Origin: DATARH01 sp035309005
GTDB taxonomy: Bacteria; Pseudomonadota; Alphaproteobacteria; ATCC43930; CGMCC-115725
Direction of reading: 5' to 3'
Assembly: GCA_035309005.1 (NCBI GenBank)
Contig: DATGFP010000151.1
Location: 1-64,000, forward strand
DNA length: 64,000 bases
Under the pieces are notes generated by a model. The model had not been told where the DNA came from. It did no database searches and was given only the letters and a program-made list of their open reading frames with translations. Of this stretch, positions 25,945 to 34,395 are shown in pieces; within the stretch, counting starts at the first letter, position 1, and each line of letters opens with the position of its first letter. The position numbers and the translations under genes are program-made.

Positions 25945-28320
25945 CTAGTGCGCATTCCCGTTATCGAAAGCGACGGCAAGACGCCTCGCACGCGCTCCGA
26001 GATCGTTGTGGTTCTTGAGGGCATGAATCGTTTGCGTAACTTTCTCATAATCCATGAAAGGAGCAAGATTTTCTCTCTTCAGAACATCAACCTTGCCTCG
26101 GTCTCTGCTGTATATAGCGGTGGTCAGGTGCTCAAGCGTCTCGACAAGGCCTTCATCTGAGACGATGTTTGCTTCAAAAAGCCGACGCGGCCCGTGTTCA
26201 TCTCCCCCCTGTCGCCAAGCGAAAAGGAGACTGATTGGGTCAGGGCAACCAAACACGTCACTTGCGGACATCGCCCGATAACGACCGAGCATCAGTTCGG
26301 TGATCCGGTCCAGCTCGGCGTTCGTGAATAGCCACTCGTCTTCCGCGCGCTGCCTATCGCCGTAGCGGCCATGTGCGCCCGTCTCGTGCCGGAACAACGA
26401 TGTCAGCCAACCGATGGCTTCTCCTTCACTAAACATTGCCGTGACCACGGCAGCACGCCGCGGCGGTTCAAGACGCCGGAGAAGCAACGGTATCAGCCCT
26501 TCCGCCCGGTCCCACAACGAATTGACCCAGAACCGATCGAATGGGTGGTGCCGGTACGCTTCGTCCATTACCTGCGAGAGCGCGATGAGTAAGTTCTCGC
26601 ATTGCCCTGGCGCCAAGACCTCATAAGCACCGCTCTTAATGCGCTCTAGCAAGAGATCGGCTTTTGTGAGCGACCCCGCCGCATGTTCGTCGTGAAGATG
26701 CAGCAGCGCCATCCCCGCTTCATCCGCGCCGGCCTCCGCCGCGGCCCACATTGATGCAAAGTCGTCTTGTGTAAGTGCGTGCGATGGACCAGCTAGCGCG
26801 AAATAAAGGCGATAGTGATCGGGGCTGGCAAGGCGTCTAGTGCGAATGGCCTCGTCACGGTGCCGGTCACTGACACGCTCAAATATTTTGAACGTGTTCC
26901 CGTTTTGGGAATGGTCCAGCTCGACGCCGGGAAGCTGCTCCGCAAAATTGTGTCGAAATATCAAGTCGTCAAAGTGACCCCTGGCTACCGTTTTAAGCAA
27001 CTCGGCGAGTTCCCGCGCCTTTTCGGCGTCCTCCACGCGCGCTGTGCCCAGCGAAAGCGCGGCAGCCGTGCCGCAGTACTCCTCGATCCAACGGTAGAGT
27101 GCCGGATTGCCGTTCTTAATAAGTTGAAGCCATACAAGGTCGGCAAGGTCGGCCTTCGCTTCGCGCAGCGGCGGCCAGAAGAACCGAACCGCATCCAGCG
27201 CGCGTACGACCGACCTTGGTGTCCGCAGCTGTCGACCACCCTCGTAGTCGATGACGAGCTTTAGCCTTGAAAGTTCGTCTTCATCCTTTGGCGACGCTAT
27301 CAGATGTAATTCGTCGGAAAACCACTGGCGTAGCTGCAACGGCTCCGGCTTAGGAACCATCACAGTCAGCTGTACGATCTTCTCCAGGTATGATTGGCCG
27401 CTCTTGACGCTGGCTGCTTGTTCGATGCTGTGCGCTAAAGTATCGCTATCGTAGCACAACAAATAGATCACGTTGGGAAGGTCAACAACCGAGCGCACGA
27501 GCCGCAAGACCTCGATGACCTCCGCGGGATCGAGCCGATCCACATCGTCTATGGTAACGACGAACCGGTGCTCCAGGTCTCGGAGTGATTTCACCAGTTT
27601 GTCCTTCAGCTCGGAAAGTTCACGTGCGGCTGGCTTTTTGCCTACAAATTCCCCGACTGCCTTGACAGCCTTACCGAACCATTTAACTGGCCCTATTCCC
27701 GAGGCGTCGCCGGCAACCTCGATCGCAGACCCCGTCTTACTCAAGGCGCTTATGAATCGCCGGAGCGCTTCGCCTGCTTCTTTGGCCTTAGCAACAGATA
27801 TCCGAGTTGCGTCACCCGCGTCCAAAGCAACTTGATCAAGCTGCCTGGAGAGCTCGCCGAACAGGCTGGTAATCAGCGCGTCTCGATTGCCGATCAGCCA
27901 GGGCCGGAAATCGATTATAGTTGGCTCCCGATCCCTAGGAAGCTTTCCAAGCTCATCGGCAATTAGGAATAGAAGGCTCGACTTTCCTGAACCCCAAGTC
28001 CCCTCGATCCCAATAGCCAAACCATCTTCCGATGCGTGGTCCACGAGCGCGGTCGCAATTCGCTTAGCAACCTCACGAAATCCAAGCTTATCCTCGTCAC
28101 CAGAGCTGAGCGACCGGTCTCCCTTGACCGAATAATTTTGATCCCCCTCCGCATCATCGAAGGCGGCTTGGCGTTCGATATCCGCTTCGGTGGTCGCATC
28201 GACCCGCGCCCAATCGGTTCGCGGCTCGACCGGCTCCCAGCCTTTAATTCGAGGGGGGCCGGCGGAACGCCGCCGGGTGACGGCTCCCGTCGCATCGAGG
28301 CGTGCTTCAGTCCGCGCCAT
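25945..28320 (-). CDS. KAP family P-loop NTPase with a BrnA-antitoxin-like N-terminal segment
   Basis: A 791-residue protein. Residues 107-114 form Walker A (GTWGSGKS) and 253-263 form Walker B (FVVTIDDVDRL), the layout of KAP-family NTPases; no strong membrane helix is seen, so it is probably cytosolic. The canonical KAP start (NYSVKGDRSLSSGDEDKLGF) begins only near residue 62. Before it, WEPVEPRTDWARVDATTEAD followed by IERQ resembles the N-terminal toxin-contact region of BrnA-type antitoxins. The start at 28320 has GAGAGGGA upstream, and overlaps the BrnT gene by 14 bp. G+C is visibly lower than in the flanks. KAP NTPases occur in some defence loci, but the function here is inferred. Confidence 0.8.
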   Translation of the reverse strand: MARTEARLDATGAVTRRRSAGPPRIKGWEPVEPRTDWARVDATTEADIERQAAFDDAEGDQNYSVKGDRSLSSGDEDKLGFREVAKRIATALVDHASEDGLAIGIEGTWGSGKSSLLFLIADELGKLPRDREPTIIDFRPWLIGNRDALITSLFGELSRQLDQVALDAGDATRISVAKAKEAGEALRRFISALSKTGSAIEVAGDASGIGPVKWFGKAVKAVGEFVGKKPAARELSELKDKLVKSLRDLEHRFVVTIDDVDRLDPAEVIEVLRLVRSVVDLPNVIYLLCYDSDTLAHSIEQAASVKSGQSYLEKIVQLTVMVPKPEPLQLRQWFSDELHLIASPKDEDELSRLKLVIDYEGGRQLRTPRSVVRALDAVRFFWPPLREAKADLADLVWLQLIKNGNPALYRWIEEYCGTAAALSLGTARVEDAEKARELAELLKTVARGHFDDLIFRHNFAEQLPGVELDHSQNGNTFKIFERVSDRHRDEAIRTRRLASPDHYRLYFALAGPSHALTQDDFASMWAAAEAGADEAGMALLHLHDEHAAGSLTKADLLLERIKSGAYEVLAPGQCENLLIALSQVMDEAYRHHPFDRFWVNSLWDRAEGLIPLLLRRLEPPRRAAVVTAMFSEGEAIGWLTSLFRHETGAHGRYGDRQRAEDEWLFTNAELDRITELMLGRYRAMSASDVFGCPDPISLLFAWRQGGDEHGPRRLFEANIVSDEGLVETLEHLTTAIYSRDRGKVDVLKRENLAPFMDYEKVTQTIHALKNHNDLGARARRLAVAFDNGNAH
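28141..28320 (-). other. BrnA-like segment fused to the KAP NTPase
   Basis: These are codons 1-60 of the NTPase gene. They match in character the N-terminal part of BrnA antitoxins (Trp-Glu-Pro-Val, then DW-RVDA-T-ADIER). The ribbon-helix-helix DNA-binding half expected after it in a normal BrnA is absent, and the KAP domain follows instead. Confidence 0.55.
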
Positions 28321-28594
28321 ACCGGTCCCTCTCGCGAGCATTTGCCTTGCGGGCGGAAATGATCCTCGTCGCCGTTTCGCGCCGCGTGTAGGCGATCACG
28401 AATACCCGTCCGGCGACGCGGCCGTAGAGCCTGAAGCGTTCTTCGCCATAGTCTCGCCGAACGTCACGCTCCACCCGTCTGTTCGGATCGAGGAACGCCG
28501 GCAAGATGTCGGCAAAACCGAACCCGCGATCTCGCACGCAGCGATCGTTTTTCGCATCATCCCACTCGAATCGGATATGGGGAGCGTCCGCCAA
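28307..28594 (-). CDS. brnT: BrnT family toxin
   Basis: A 95-residue RelE-fold RNase-type toxin. The opening IRFEWDDAKND, the middle FADILPAFLDPNR, and the closing IISARKANARERDRY are hallmarks of BrnT. The start is TTG at 28594; there is no in-frame ATG. In known systems BrnT is followed by BrnA, an antitoxin that also represses the operon. Here the next gene overlaps it by 14 bp but is a KAP NTPase with a BrnA-like N-terminus. It lies 33 bp after the acyl-CoA synthetase gene on the same strand. Confidence 0.84.
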   Translation of the reverse strand: MADAPHIRFEWDDAKNDRCVRDRGFGFADILPAFLDPNRRVERDVRRDYGEERFRLYGRVAGRVFVIAYTRRETATRIISARKANARERDRYGAD

Positions 28595-28627
28595 TAGTGC
28601 ACCTGCCGCTCTCGGGCATGCGCCGTG

Positions 28628-30757
28628 CTATGAGCCGCGAAAGACGACGAGGGCGTCGACCGCCTTCACGCCCTGGCCTTGTGGCAGCACCATCAGCGGA
28701 TTGATGTCCAACTCCGCCAGGTGTCCTTGCATGTGCATGGCGAGGTAGGACACGCGCACCAGGGTATCCGCGAGCGCCCCCTGGTCCGCCGCCGGCCGGC
28801 CGCGAAAGCCCTGGAGCAGCCGGGCGCCTTTGACCTCGGCGATCATGGCCTCGGCTTCCGGGCGGGTGATTGGGCAGCGGCGCAGGGCCACATCGTTGTA
28901 GATTTCGACCATCACGCCGCCCGTGCCGAACAGCAGCACCGGGCCCAATTGCGGGTCGCAAGTGACGCCGACGATGACTTCGACGCCGCCCTCGACCATC
29001 TCCTGCACCGACACGCTGGTGATCCGCGCCTGTGGCGCATAGGCCTTGGCATTGGCCATGATCTCGGCGTAGGCGGTTCGCACTTGTGCCGTATCACGCA
29101 AGTTCAGCCGAACGACCCCGACCTCTGTCTTGTGCAGGATATCCGGGGAGTCGACCTTGAGAGCCACCGGAAACCCGAGCTGCTCCGCGGCCTGGGCGGC
29201 TTCCTCCGCGGAATTTGCCATGCGCTCGCGCGCGCTCGCGACGCCCCAGGCCGAGAGCAGCTCTTTGCTCTCGGACTCCGAGAGGATCGGACGCCCCAAG
29301 CCCAGCGCCCGGGCGATCGCCGCATCCTGCGATGCCGTGCGCGGCGGGGCCGTGGCAAAGCCGTCGGCCAGGCGGCGCTTGCGCCAGGTGTGATAGGCGA
29401 GGCGGCTCTCTAGGCCGCGGGCCAATTTGTCCGGCGTGTAGAAGATCGGGATCTTGGCGTTCTTGAGCTGTGCGAGGCCGGGCTTGGCGTCCCGGCTTCC
29501 GGTCCACAGGAACACGACGCCCTTGTCGGTCCGATCGCGCTGGAGGATGACCTGCTGCGCCTGGGCGTCCGCCCCGGCGCTGGCGACGACGAGCGTCCCC
29601 ATCCGGGGATCGTCGATCATGTGCTCCATGATCTGCGGGAACGACTCGCTGTTGGCGAAGCCGGTCACATCGGCCGGGTTCGCCGCCCACCCGAAGCCCT
29701 TCAGGATCGCGTTGATGCCGTCGCGCGCCGTCTCGCCCAGCGGTGGCAGATCGAGACCGGCCTGACCCAACATGTCGGCGGTGAGTGAGCTGACGCCGCC
29801 CGAGTGGGAGACCACCGCGATGCCGGGCACTTGGGGCTTCCGGGTGTGGGCCAGGAGGTGTGCGACCTCGAGGAGTTCGTCGTAATCCTGGACCCGGATC
29901 ACCCCGTATTGGGCGAAGACCGCGTCGTACCGGGCATCCGCGCCGGTCAGCGCCGCGGTATGCGAGCGGGCCGCCTGGGCTCCCAGTTCCGAACGCCCGA
30001 TTTTGATCAGGACGATGGGCTTCTCGCGCTCGGCCGCGAGCTTTGCGACTTCGAGAAACTTGTCGGCCCGTTTGAAGCCCTCGACAAAGCCGGCGATGAC
30101 CCTGGTGTCCGGGTCGTCCAGCAGGTAGCGGGCGAAATCGGTGAAGTCGAGGTCGGCTTCGTTCCCCGTAGAGATGATGTAGCTGAAGCCGATGCCGTTC
30201 TCGACCGCGCGCACCAGGAACGGCCCGAACGCCGTCGCGCCGCTTTGGCACACAAGGCCGATCGGCCCGGTCAGGCCCTCCGCCCCGCGCGAGGAAGCGG
30301 TGGCCCAGATGTCGTCCTTGACATTCGCCAGCCCGAGGCAATTGGGGCCGCTGATCCGCATGCCCGAGGCGCGGGCAAATTCGCCCAATTCCCCCTGCAG
30401 ATCGCGCCGGTCGTCCAGCCCACGCTCGGCAAAGCCCGCCGAGATCACGATCGCCGATCCCGCTCCCTTAGCGTGGCTCTCCTCCAGGACATCGAGCACC
30501 TGGTCCCAGGGCACCACGATGGCGACCACATCGGGGGCCTCCGGCAGGTTCGTCACACTCGCGTATGATTTCACCCCCATGATTTCGTCATAACGCGGGT
30601 TCACGGCATAAACCCTGACCCGGTCTTTGGCCTTCAGCGCCGCCGCCAGGAACCGCCCGCCATACTGCATCCGCGGCGTCGCGCCGACGATCGCGATCGA
30701 GCGCGGGTTGAGCATCTTGTGGATCGAGGCCATCTGCGGCTCTGTCCAGAACTCCAT
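28628..30757 (-). CDS. Acyl-CoA synthetase (NDP-forming), acetate-CoA ligase family
   Basis: A 709-residue protein with all three parts of the family. An N-terminal CoA-binding domain holds IAIVGATP (residues 21-28), the succinyl-CoA-synthetase-like middle part holds the phosphorylated His as ARSHTAALTG (His266), and the C-terminal ATP-grasp domain begins near residue 480 (FPVALKVDSPDILHKTEVGV). The enzyme makes or breaks acyl-CoA with ADP/ATP exchange. It probably supplies or recovers CoA esters for the neighbouring CoA-dependent enzymes. The acid used is unknown. Confidence 0.87.
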   Translation of the reverse strand: MEFWTEPQMASIHKMLNPRSIAIVGATPRMQYGGRFLAAALKAKDRVRVYAVNPRYDEIMGVKSYASVTNLPEAPDVVAIVVPWDQVLDVLEESHAKGAGSAIVISAGFAERGLDDRRDLQGELGEFARASGMRISGPNCLGLANVKDDIWATASSRGAEGLTGPIGLVCQSGATAFGPFLVRAVENGIGFSYIISTGNEADLDFTDFARYLLDDPDTRVIAGFVEGFKRADKFLEVAKLAAEREKPIVLIKIGRSELGAQAARSHTAALTGADARYDAVFAQYGVIRVQDYDELLEVAHLLAHTRKPQVPGIAVVSHSGGVSSLTADMLGQAGLDLPPLGETARDGINAILKGFGWAANPADVTGFANSESFPQIMEHMIDDPRMGTLVVASAGADAQAQQVILQRDRTDKGVVFLWTGSRDAKPGLAQLKNAKIPIFYTPDKLARGLESRLAYHTWRKRRLADGFATAPPRTASQDAAIARALGLGRPILSESESKELLSAWGVASARERMANSAEEAAQAAEQLGFPVALKVDSPDILHKTEVGVVRLNLRDTAQVRTAYAEIMANAKAYAPQARITSVSVQEMVEGGVEVIVGVTCDPQLGPVLLFGTGGVMVEIYNDVALRRCPITRPEAEAMIAEVKGARLLQGFRGRPAADQGALADTLVRVSYLAMHMQGHLAELDINPLMVLPQGQGVKAVDALVVFRGS

Positions 30758-30777
30758 GACACCCCCTGAAAAGCCTG

Positions 30778-30795
30778 CCCCGGCGCAGGCCGGGG
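30778..30795. repeat. Short G+C-rich hairpin in the promoter region
   Basis: CCCCGGC / GCCGGGG form a perfect 7-bp stem with a GCAG loop, between the synthetase and transporter genes on the minus strand. It is a reduced form of the CCCGGC palindromes elsewhere. Confidence 0.5.
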
Positions 30796-30994
30796 AACGT
30801 GGTCCGTCGCGTCGGCAAGCTTACGCTTTACGAACCGGGCTGCCATCGGCGGATATTCCATCCCGCACGCTTGCCGGGATAGGCATCGCCGACGTTCGCC
30901 AGGGTGGGCGGCCGGGAGGAGGGTCCGTCGACGGCGGTTCTGGCGCCGGGCGAGACGCGCCCGGCGCGGCCACGGCAACACGGGTCCCGCTGCT

Positions 30995-32350
30995 TCAGGC
31001 AGGGCCGATTGCCGCCTCTGGCGTTGCGCTTGCCCAACGCATCCTCTCGCGCTCGGGGCGGATCAGCGCGGTCCCGATGAGGCCGCAGGCCAGCATCACG
31101 ATGCCGCAGATCGTGAAGCCCTGGTTGAAGCCGGCAAGCGGCGTCGCCGCGGCCTCGAGGACGCTGCCCATCACATACGGGGCCAAGAGCCCGGCCGAGT
31201 TGCTGACGGCGGTGCCGATCGCCAGGAGCGCGCCGCGCTTGGCGACCGGGGTGATCTCGGCGACAACCGTCTGGCCGATCACGTAGATCAGCGAGGGTAC
31301 CGCGACGCCGATCGTCGTCAGGGCGATCTTTGCGGGGACGCCCGGCACGTAGGGCATTAGCGCCATCGCGGCGCCGCCGACCGCGACGCAGGCGCCGCCT
31401 AATATCCCGCGCGCGACCCGGCTCGAGACGCCGCGGGCGAGCAGAAGCTGCGACAGCCAGCCGCCGCCAATGACCACAACGACGGCGGCGCCGGCCGGCA
31501 GCGCCCCGAGGAGGCCGATCGAGCCCTGCGACAAGCCGAGCCCCTTGATCAGAAAGGCTCCCAACCACGACAAGGCGAGCGACAACCCCCACTGGGCGCC
31601 GAAACCGGCGCACCAGCACGCAAGGATCGTCGGGCTGAGGAGCAGCCGAGCGTAAGCGACCCGATCGCCGCCGGCCGTGGATTGCGGGGCGGCGCTGAGC
31701 GGTCCTTCGCGGCCGAGCGCGAGCCACGCCGCAGTCCACAGGAGACCGGCGACGCCGAGCACGCCGAAGGCCCAGTGCCAGGAATACCGCACTATGACCC
31801 AGTTGAGCAGCGGCAGCGCCACCATGATTCCGACGCCGGCGCCCTGTGCGACGATCGCGGTCGGCAAGCTGCGCAATTCGTTCGGAAACCACTTGTAGAC
31901 CGAATGGAGGGCTACCGGATAAGCCGGCCCCTCGCCGGCGCCGAGCGCGATCCGGGAGACCGCGATTGTCGCAAACCCGGCGCTCCCCAGCATCGGGAAT
32001 TGAACCAACGCCCAGACCAGCCCCATGACCAGCAGCGCCCAGCGCGTCTCGACCCGGTTGACGATGAAGCCGGTTACGATCGCTGACAGCGAAAACAATA
32101 GGAAGAAGCTCGATGCGAGGAGCCCGAACTGGCGCGGGCCGAGCTGTAGCTCCTGCATGATCGGAACGGCCGCGATCCCGATCACCGCCTTGTCCGCGAA
32201 GTTGATCAGCATGAACAGGAACAAGAGCGAGACGATCAGCCAGGCCGCTTGCGCAGGCTCCGTGCGGCCCCTAGCTGCGGCGGCCTCGACGGGTGGAACG
32301 GGAGCTTGCCGAATTGTCGCGCTGGCGGACCGAGACGGCTGGACATTCAT
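30995..32350 (-). CDS. MFS transporter, anion:cation symporter-like
   Basis: A 451-residue protein with about twelve membrane segments. NFADKAVIGIAAVPIMQEL in helix 1, the loop before helix 3, and GAGEGPAYPVALHSVYKWFP in helix 4 resemble the ACS/phthalate-permease branch of MFS, which takes up organic anions. The gene is divergent from a TetR gene and shares with it an operator-like palindrome, so it is probably repressed by that regulator. Confidence 0.85.
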   Translation of the reverse strand: MNVQPSRSASATIRQAPVPPVEAAAARGRTEPAQAAWLIVSLLFLFMLINFADKAVIGIAAVPIMQELQLGPRQFGLLASSFFLLFSLSAIVTGFIVNRVETRWALLVMGLVWALVQFPMLGSAGFATIAVSRIALGAGEGPAYPVALHSVYKWFPNELRSLPTAIVAQGAGVGIMVALPLLNWVIVRYSWHWAFGVLGVAGLLWTAAWLALGREGPLSAAPQSTAGGDRVAYARLLLSPTILACWCAGFGAQWGLSLALSWLGAFLIKGLGLSQGSIGLLGALPAGAAVVVVIGGGWLSQLLLARGVSSRVARGILGGACVAVGGAAMALMPYVPGVPAKIALTTIGVAVPSLIYVIGQTVVAEITPVAKRGALLAIGTAVSNSAGLLAPYVMGSVLEAAATPLAGFNQGFTICGIVMLACGLIGTALIRPERERMRWASATPEAAIGPA

Positions 32351-32376
32351 CGAAACCTCGGCGCAGAGTTCTCGCG

Positions 32377-32415
32377 GGTACCTAACCGTACCAACATTAT
32401 GGTACGGCTAAGTAC
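32377..32415. promoter_or_regulatory. Operator palindrome between MFS and TetR genes
   Basis: CCGTACCA and TGGTACGG are perfect 8-bp inverted repeats around a 6-base spacer (32386-32407), with outer GGTACCTAA / CTAAGTACC elements extending the dyad. The location between divergent starts, and the presence of a TetR gene, make this the likely autoregulatory operator. Confidence 0.72.
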
Positions 32416-32442
32416 CTAAACAAGAGGAAATCGTCCGCCAGC

Positions 32443-33069
32443 ATGAAAGCGCCTAACAACCCCCCTCCGGCCGGGGCGCCGGTGCAGGAGCGCATCCTCG
32501 GCGCCGCGTTCAAGGCGTTCTGCGAAGAGGGTTATGCCGGCACCAGCACGCTCGATATCGCGACGCGCGCCAAAGTTTCCAAACGCGATCTCTACGCTAA
32601 TTTCGGCAGCAAGCATGCCGTGCTCGTTGCCTGCATCGAAAGCCGCGCCGAGCGGATGCGGCAATTGCCCGATCTGCCGGCGCCGGGCAACCGGCAGGCG
32701 CTCGCTGCTACCCTCACCGCATTTGCGGCAAGGCTCGTGCAAGAGGTCTCCGACCCGACGGTCATCGCGGCCTTTCGCCTGGCGATTGCAGAGGCGACGC
32801 GCGCGCCCGTGATTGCCCAGACGCTCGACTCCGCCGGCCGCGACGGCGCACGCCATGCGCTCGCCCGGCTGATCGCCGGCGCGCAATCGCACGGGCTGTT
32901 GGGTGCCGGCGAACCGACGGAAATGGCGACGCAATATCTAGGATTGCTGTGGGAGGGCCTGATGGTGGGTTTGCTCTTGGGAGTTGCCCCAACGCCCGGG
33001 CCGGCCGAGGCCGAATTTCGCGCCCACAAGGCGACATCGGCATTTATGCGGCTGCACGTGCCAACCTAA
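32443..33069 (+). CDS. TetR/AcrR family transcriptional regulator
   Basis: A 208-residue regulator. The N-terminal helix-turn-helix spans about residues 15-60 (RILGAAFKAFCEEGYAGTST, then KVSKRDLYANFGSKHAV). The C-terminal domain is the variable ligand-binding part. It most likely represses the divergent MFS gene, and itself, through the palindrome 28 bp upstream of its start. The downstream P450 gene converges on it, with 28 bp between stop codons. Confidence 0.87.
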   Translation: MKAPNNPPPAGAPVQERILGAAFKAFCEEGYAGTSTLDIATRAKVSKRDLYANFGSKHAVLVACIESRAERMRQLPDLPAPGNRQALAATLTAFAARLVQEVSDPTVIAAFRLAIAEATRAPVIAQTLDSAGRDGARHALARLIAGAQSHGLLGAGEPTEMATQYLGLLWEGLMVGLLLGVAPTPGPAEAEFRAHKATSAFMRLHVPT

Positions 33070-33097
33070 GTCGACGCTCGACCGGCGCCGCAAACTT

Positions 33098-34375
33098 TCA
33101 CGCAGGAATGCGAACTTTCATCTCTGTAATGCCGTGGATGAGGTTGGAGTAGGCCCGCTTCGGCCTTTCCACGACCTCGATTGGCGGAAACCGCTTTAGG
33201 ATTTCCTCCCACAAAATCGTCAACTGCATTTCGGCGAGCCGGTTGCCGACGCAGCGATGAATGCCAAACCCGAACGACAGATGCTGCCGCGGTCGGGCGC
33301 GATCGACGATAAAGCGATCCGGGTCCTCAATCTCGTCAGGATCGCGGTTGCCCGAGATATACCACATGGCGACCTTGTCACCCTTCCGGATGCGCTTCCC
33401 GTTCAACTCCGCATCACACAACGCGGTGCGACGCATATGCACGACGGGCGATTGGTAGCGGATGATTTCCGGCACCATTTTCGGGACCAAATCGGGGTTG
33501 GCGCGCAGCTTCGCGTATTCTTCCGGGAACTGGTTCAAAAACCACAGCCCGCCGCTGATCGAGTTGCGCGTCGTGTCGTTGCCGCCGACGATCAGCAGCA
33601 ACAGATTACCCATGAACTCGTGTGGCCGTGACGGCAGGTCGTGGGTCGCCTCGCCGTGCGCCAGCATCGAGATCAGGTCGAATTTCGGCGGCTCCTTCTG
33701 CCGTATTTTCCACACTTCGCCGAAGTAGCGGACCATCTCCTGCAAGACGGCGTCGCGCTTTTCCTCGGAATCGATCTCGGTGCCGGCGCGCGTGTTCACC
33801 GTTGCCACGTTCGACCAGCGGGTCAACGTCCGTCGCTCGGCAAACGGGAAGTCGAACAGCGTCGACAGCATCTGCGTTGTCAGTTCGATCGAAACCCGGT
33901 CGACCCAGTCGAACACCTCGCCGCGCGGCAACTCTTCCAGGATGCGGATCGCCCGCTCGCGTATCGTGCCAGACATTTTTGCCAGATTTGGCGGCGCGAC
34001 GATCGGCGACACGATCTTGCGTTGGTCATCGTGCCGCGGCGGATCCATCGCGATGAAGCTCTCCTTCCTGAACTGCAGCGGAACGTCCTTGAGCGCGATG
34101 CCGCCCAAGGCGGCGTCGGACGAATAGATCTGTTGCGAGGTGTCGACAGTCATGATGTCGCGGTACCGCGTCACCGACCAAAACGGCCCATACATCGGGC
34201 TGTCGACGAAGTGCACCGGATCCTCGCGGCGCAGTCGGGCGAAGAAGCCCTCCCAGGTGTCCTCGGAATAGAGATACGGATTGCTGACATCGATCTCGTC
34301 CAGCGGCACGGTAGCGGGATCGCGATGCGCCGCCGCCTTGAAGTCGATGTCGTTCCTGGGTGCGATGTCGTTCAT
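33098..34375 (-). CDS. Cytochrome P450, CYP153-like
   Basis: A 425-residue soluble P450. The I-helix motif is LIVGGNDTTRNS, and the heme loop HLSFGFGIHRCVGNRLAEMQ places the axial Cys at 375. MDPPRHDDQRKIVSPIVAPP, FDWVDRVSIELTTQMLSTLF and GGNDTTRNS are typical of CYP153 enzymes, which hydroxylate the terminal carbon of alkanes and fatty compounds. The start at 34375 was chosen because the long upstream frame holds no P450 sequence. It is the third gene of a ferredoxin-P450-P450 cluster. CYP153 enzymes need a ferredoxin and a reductase; no reductase is in the window. Confidence 0.86.
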   Translation of the reverse strand: MNDIAPRNDIDFKAAAHRDPATVPLDEIDVSNPYLYSEDTWEGFFARLRREDPVHFVDSPMYGPFWSVTRYRDIMTVDTSQQIYSSDAALGGIALKDVPLQFRKESFIAMDPPRHDDQRKIVSPIVAPPNLAKMSGTIRERAIRILEELPRGEVFDWVDRVSIELTTQMLSTLFDFPFAERRTLTRWSNVATVNTRAGTEIDSEEKRDAVLQEMVRYFGEVWKIRQKEPPKFDLISMLAHGEATHDLPSRPHEFMGNLLLLIVGGNDTTRNSISGGLWFLNQFPEEYAKLRANPDLVPKMVPEIIRYQSPVVHMRRTALCDAELNGKRIRKGDKVAMWYISGNRDPDEIEDPDRFIVDRARPRQHLSFGFGIHRCVGNRLAEMQLTILWEEILKRFPPIEVVERPKRAYSNLIHGITEMKVRIPA

Positions 34376-34395
34376 GGGTGCTCCTGTCCGTTCCC

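Noticed and set aside
25945..28320. A complete defence island around the KAP gene.
   Set aside because: No other recognisable defence gene (restriction, CRISPR, CBASS, retron or similar) lies nearby. Only the BrnT gene accompanies it, so the label is kept as an inference.
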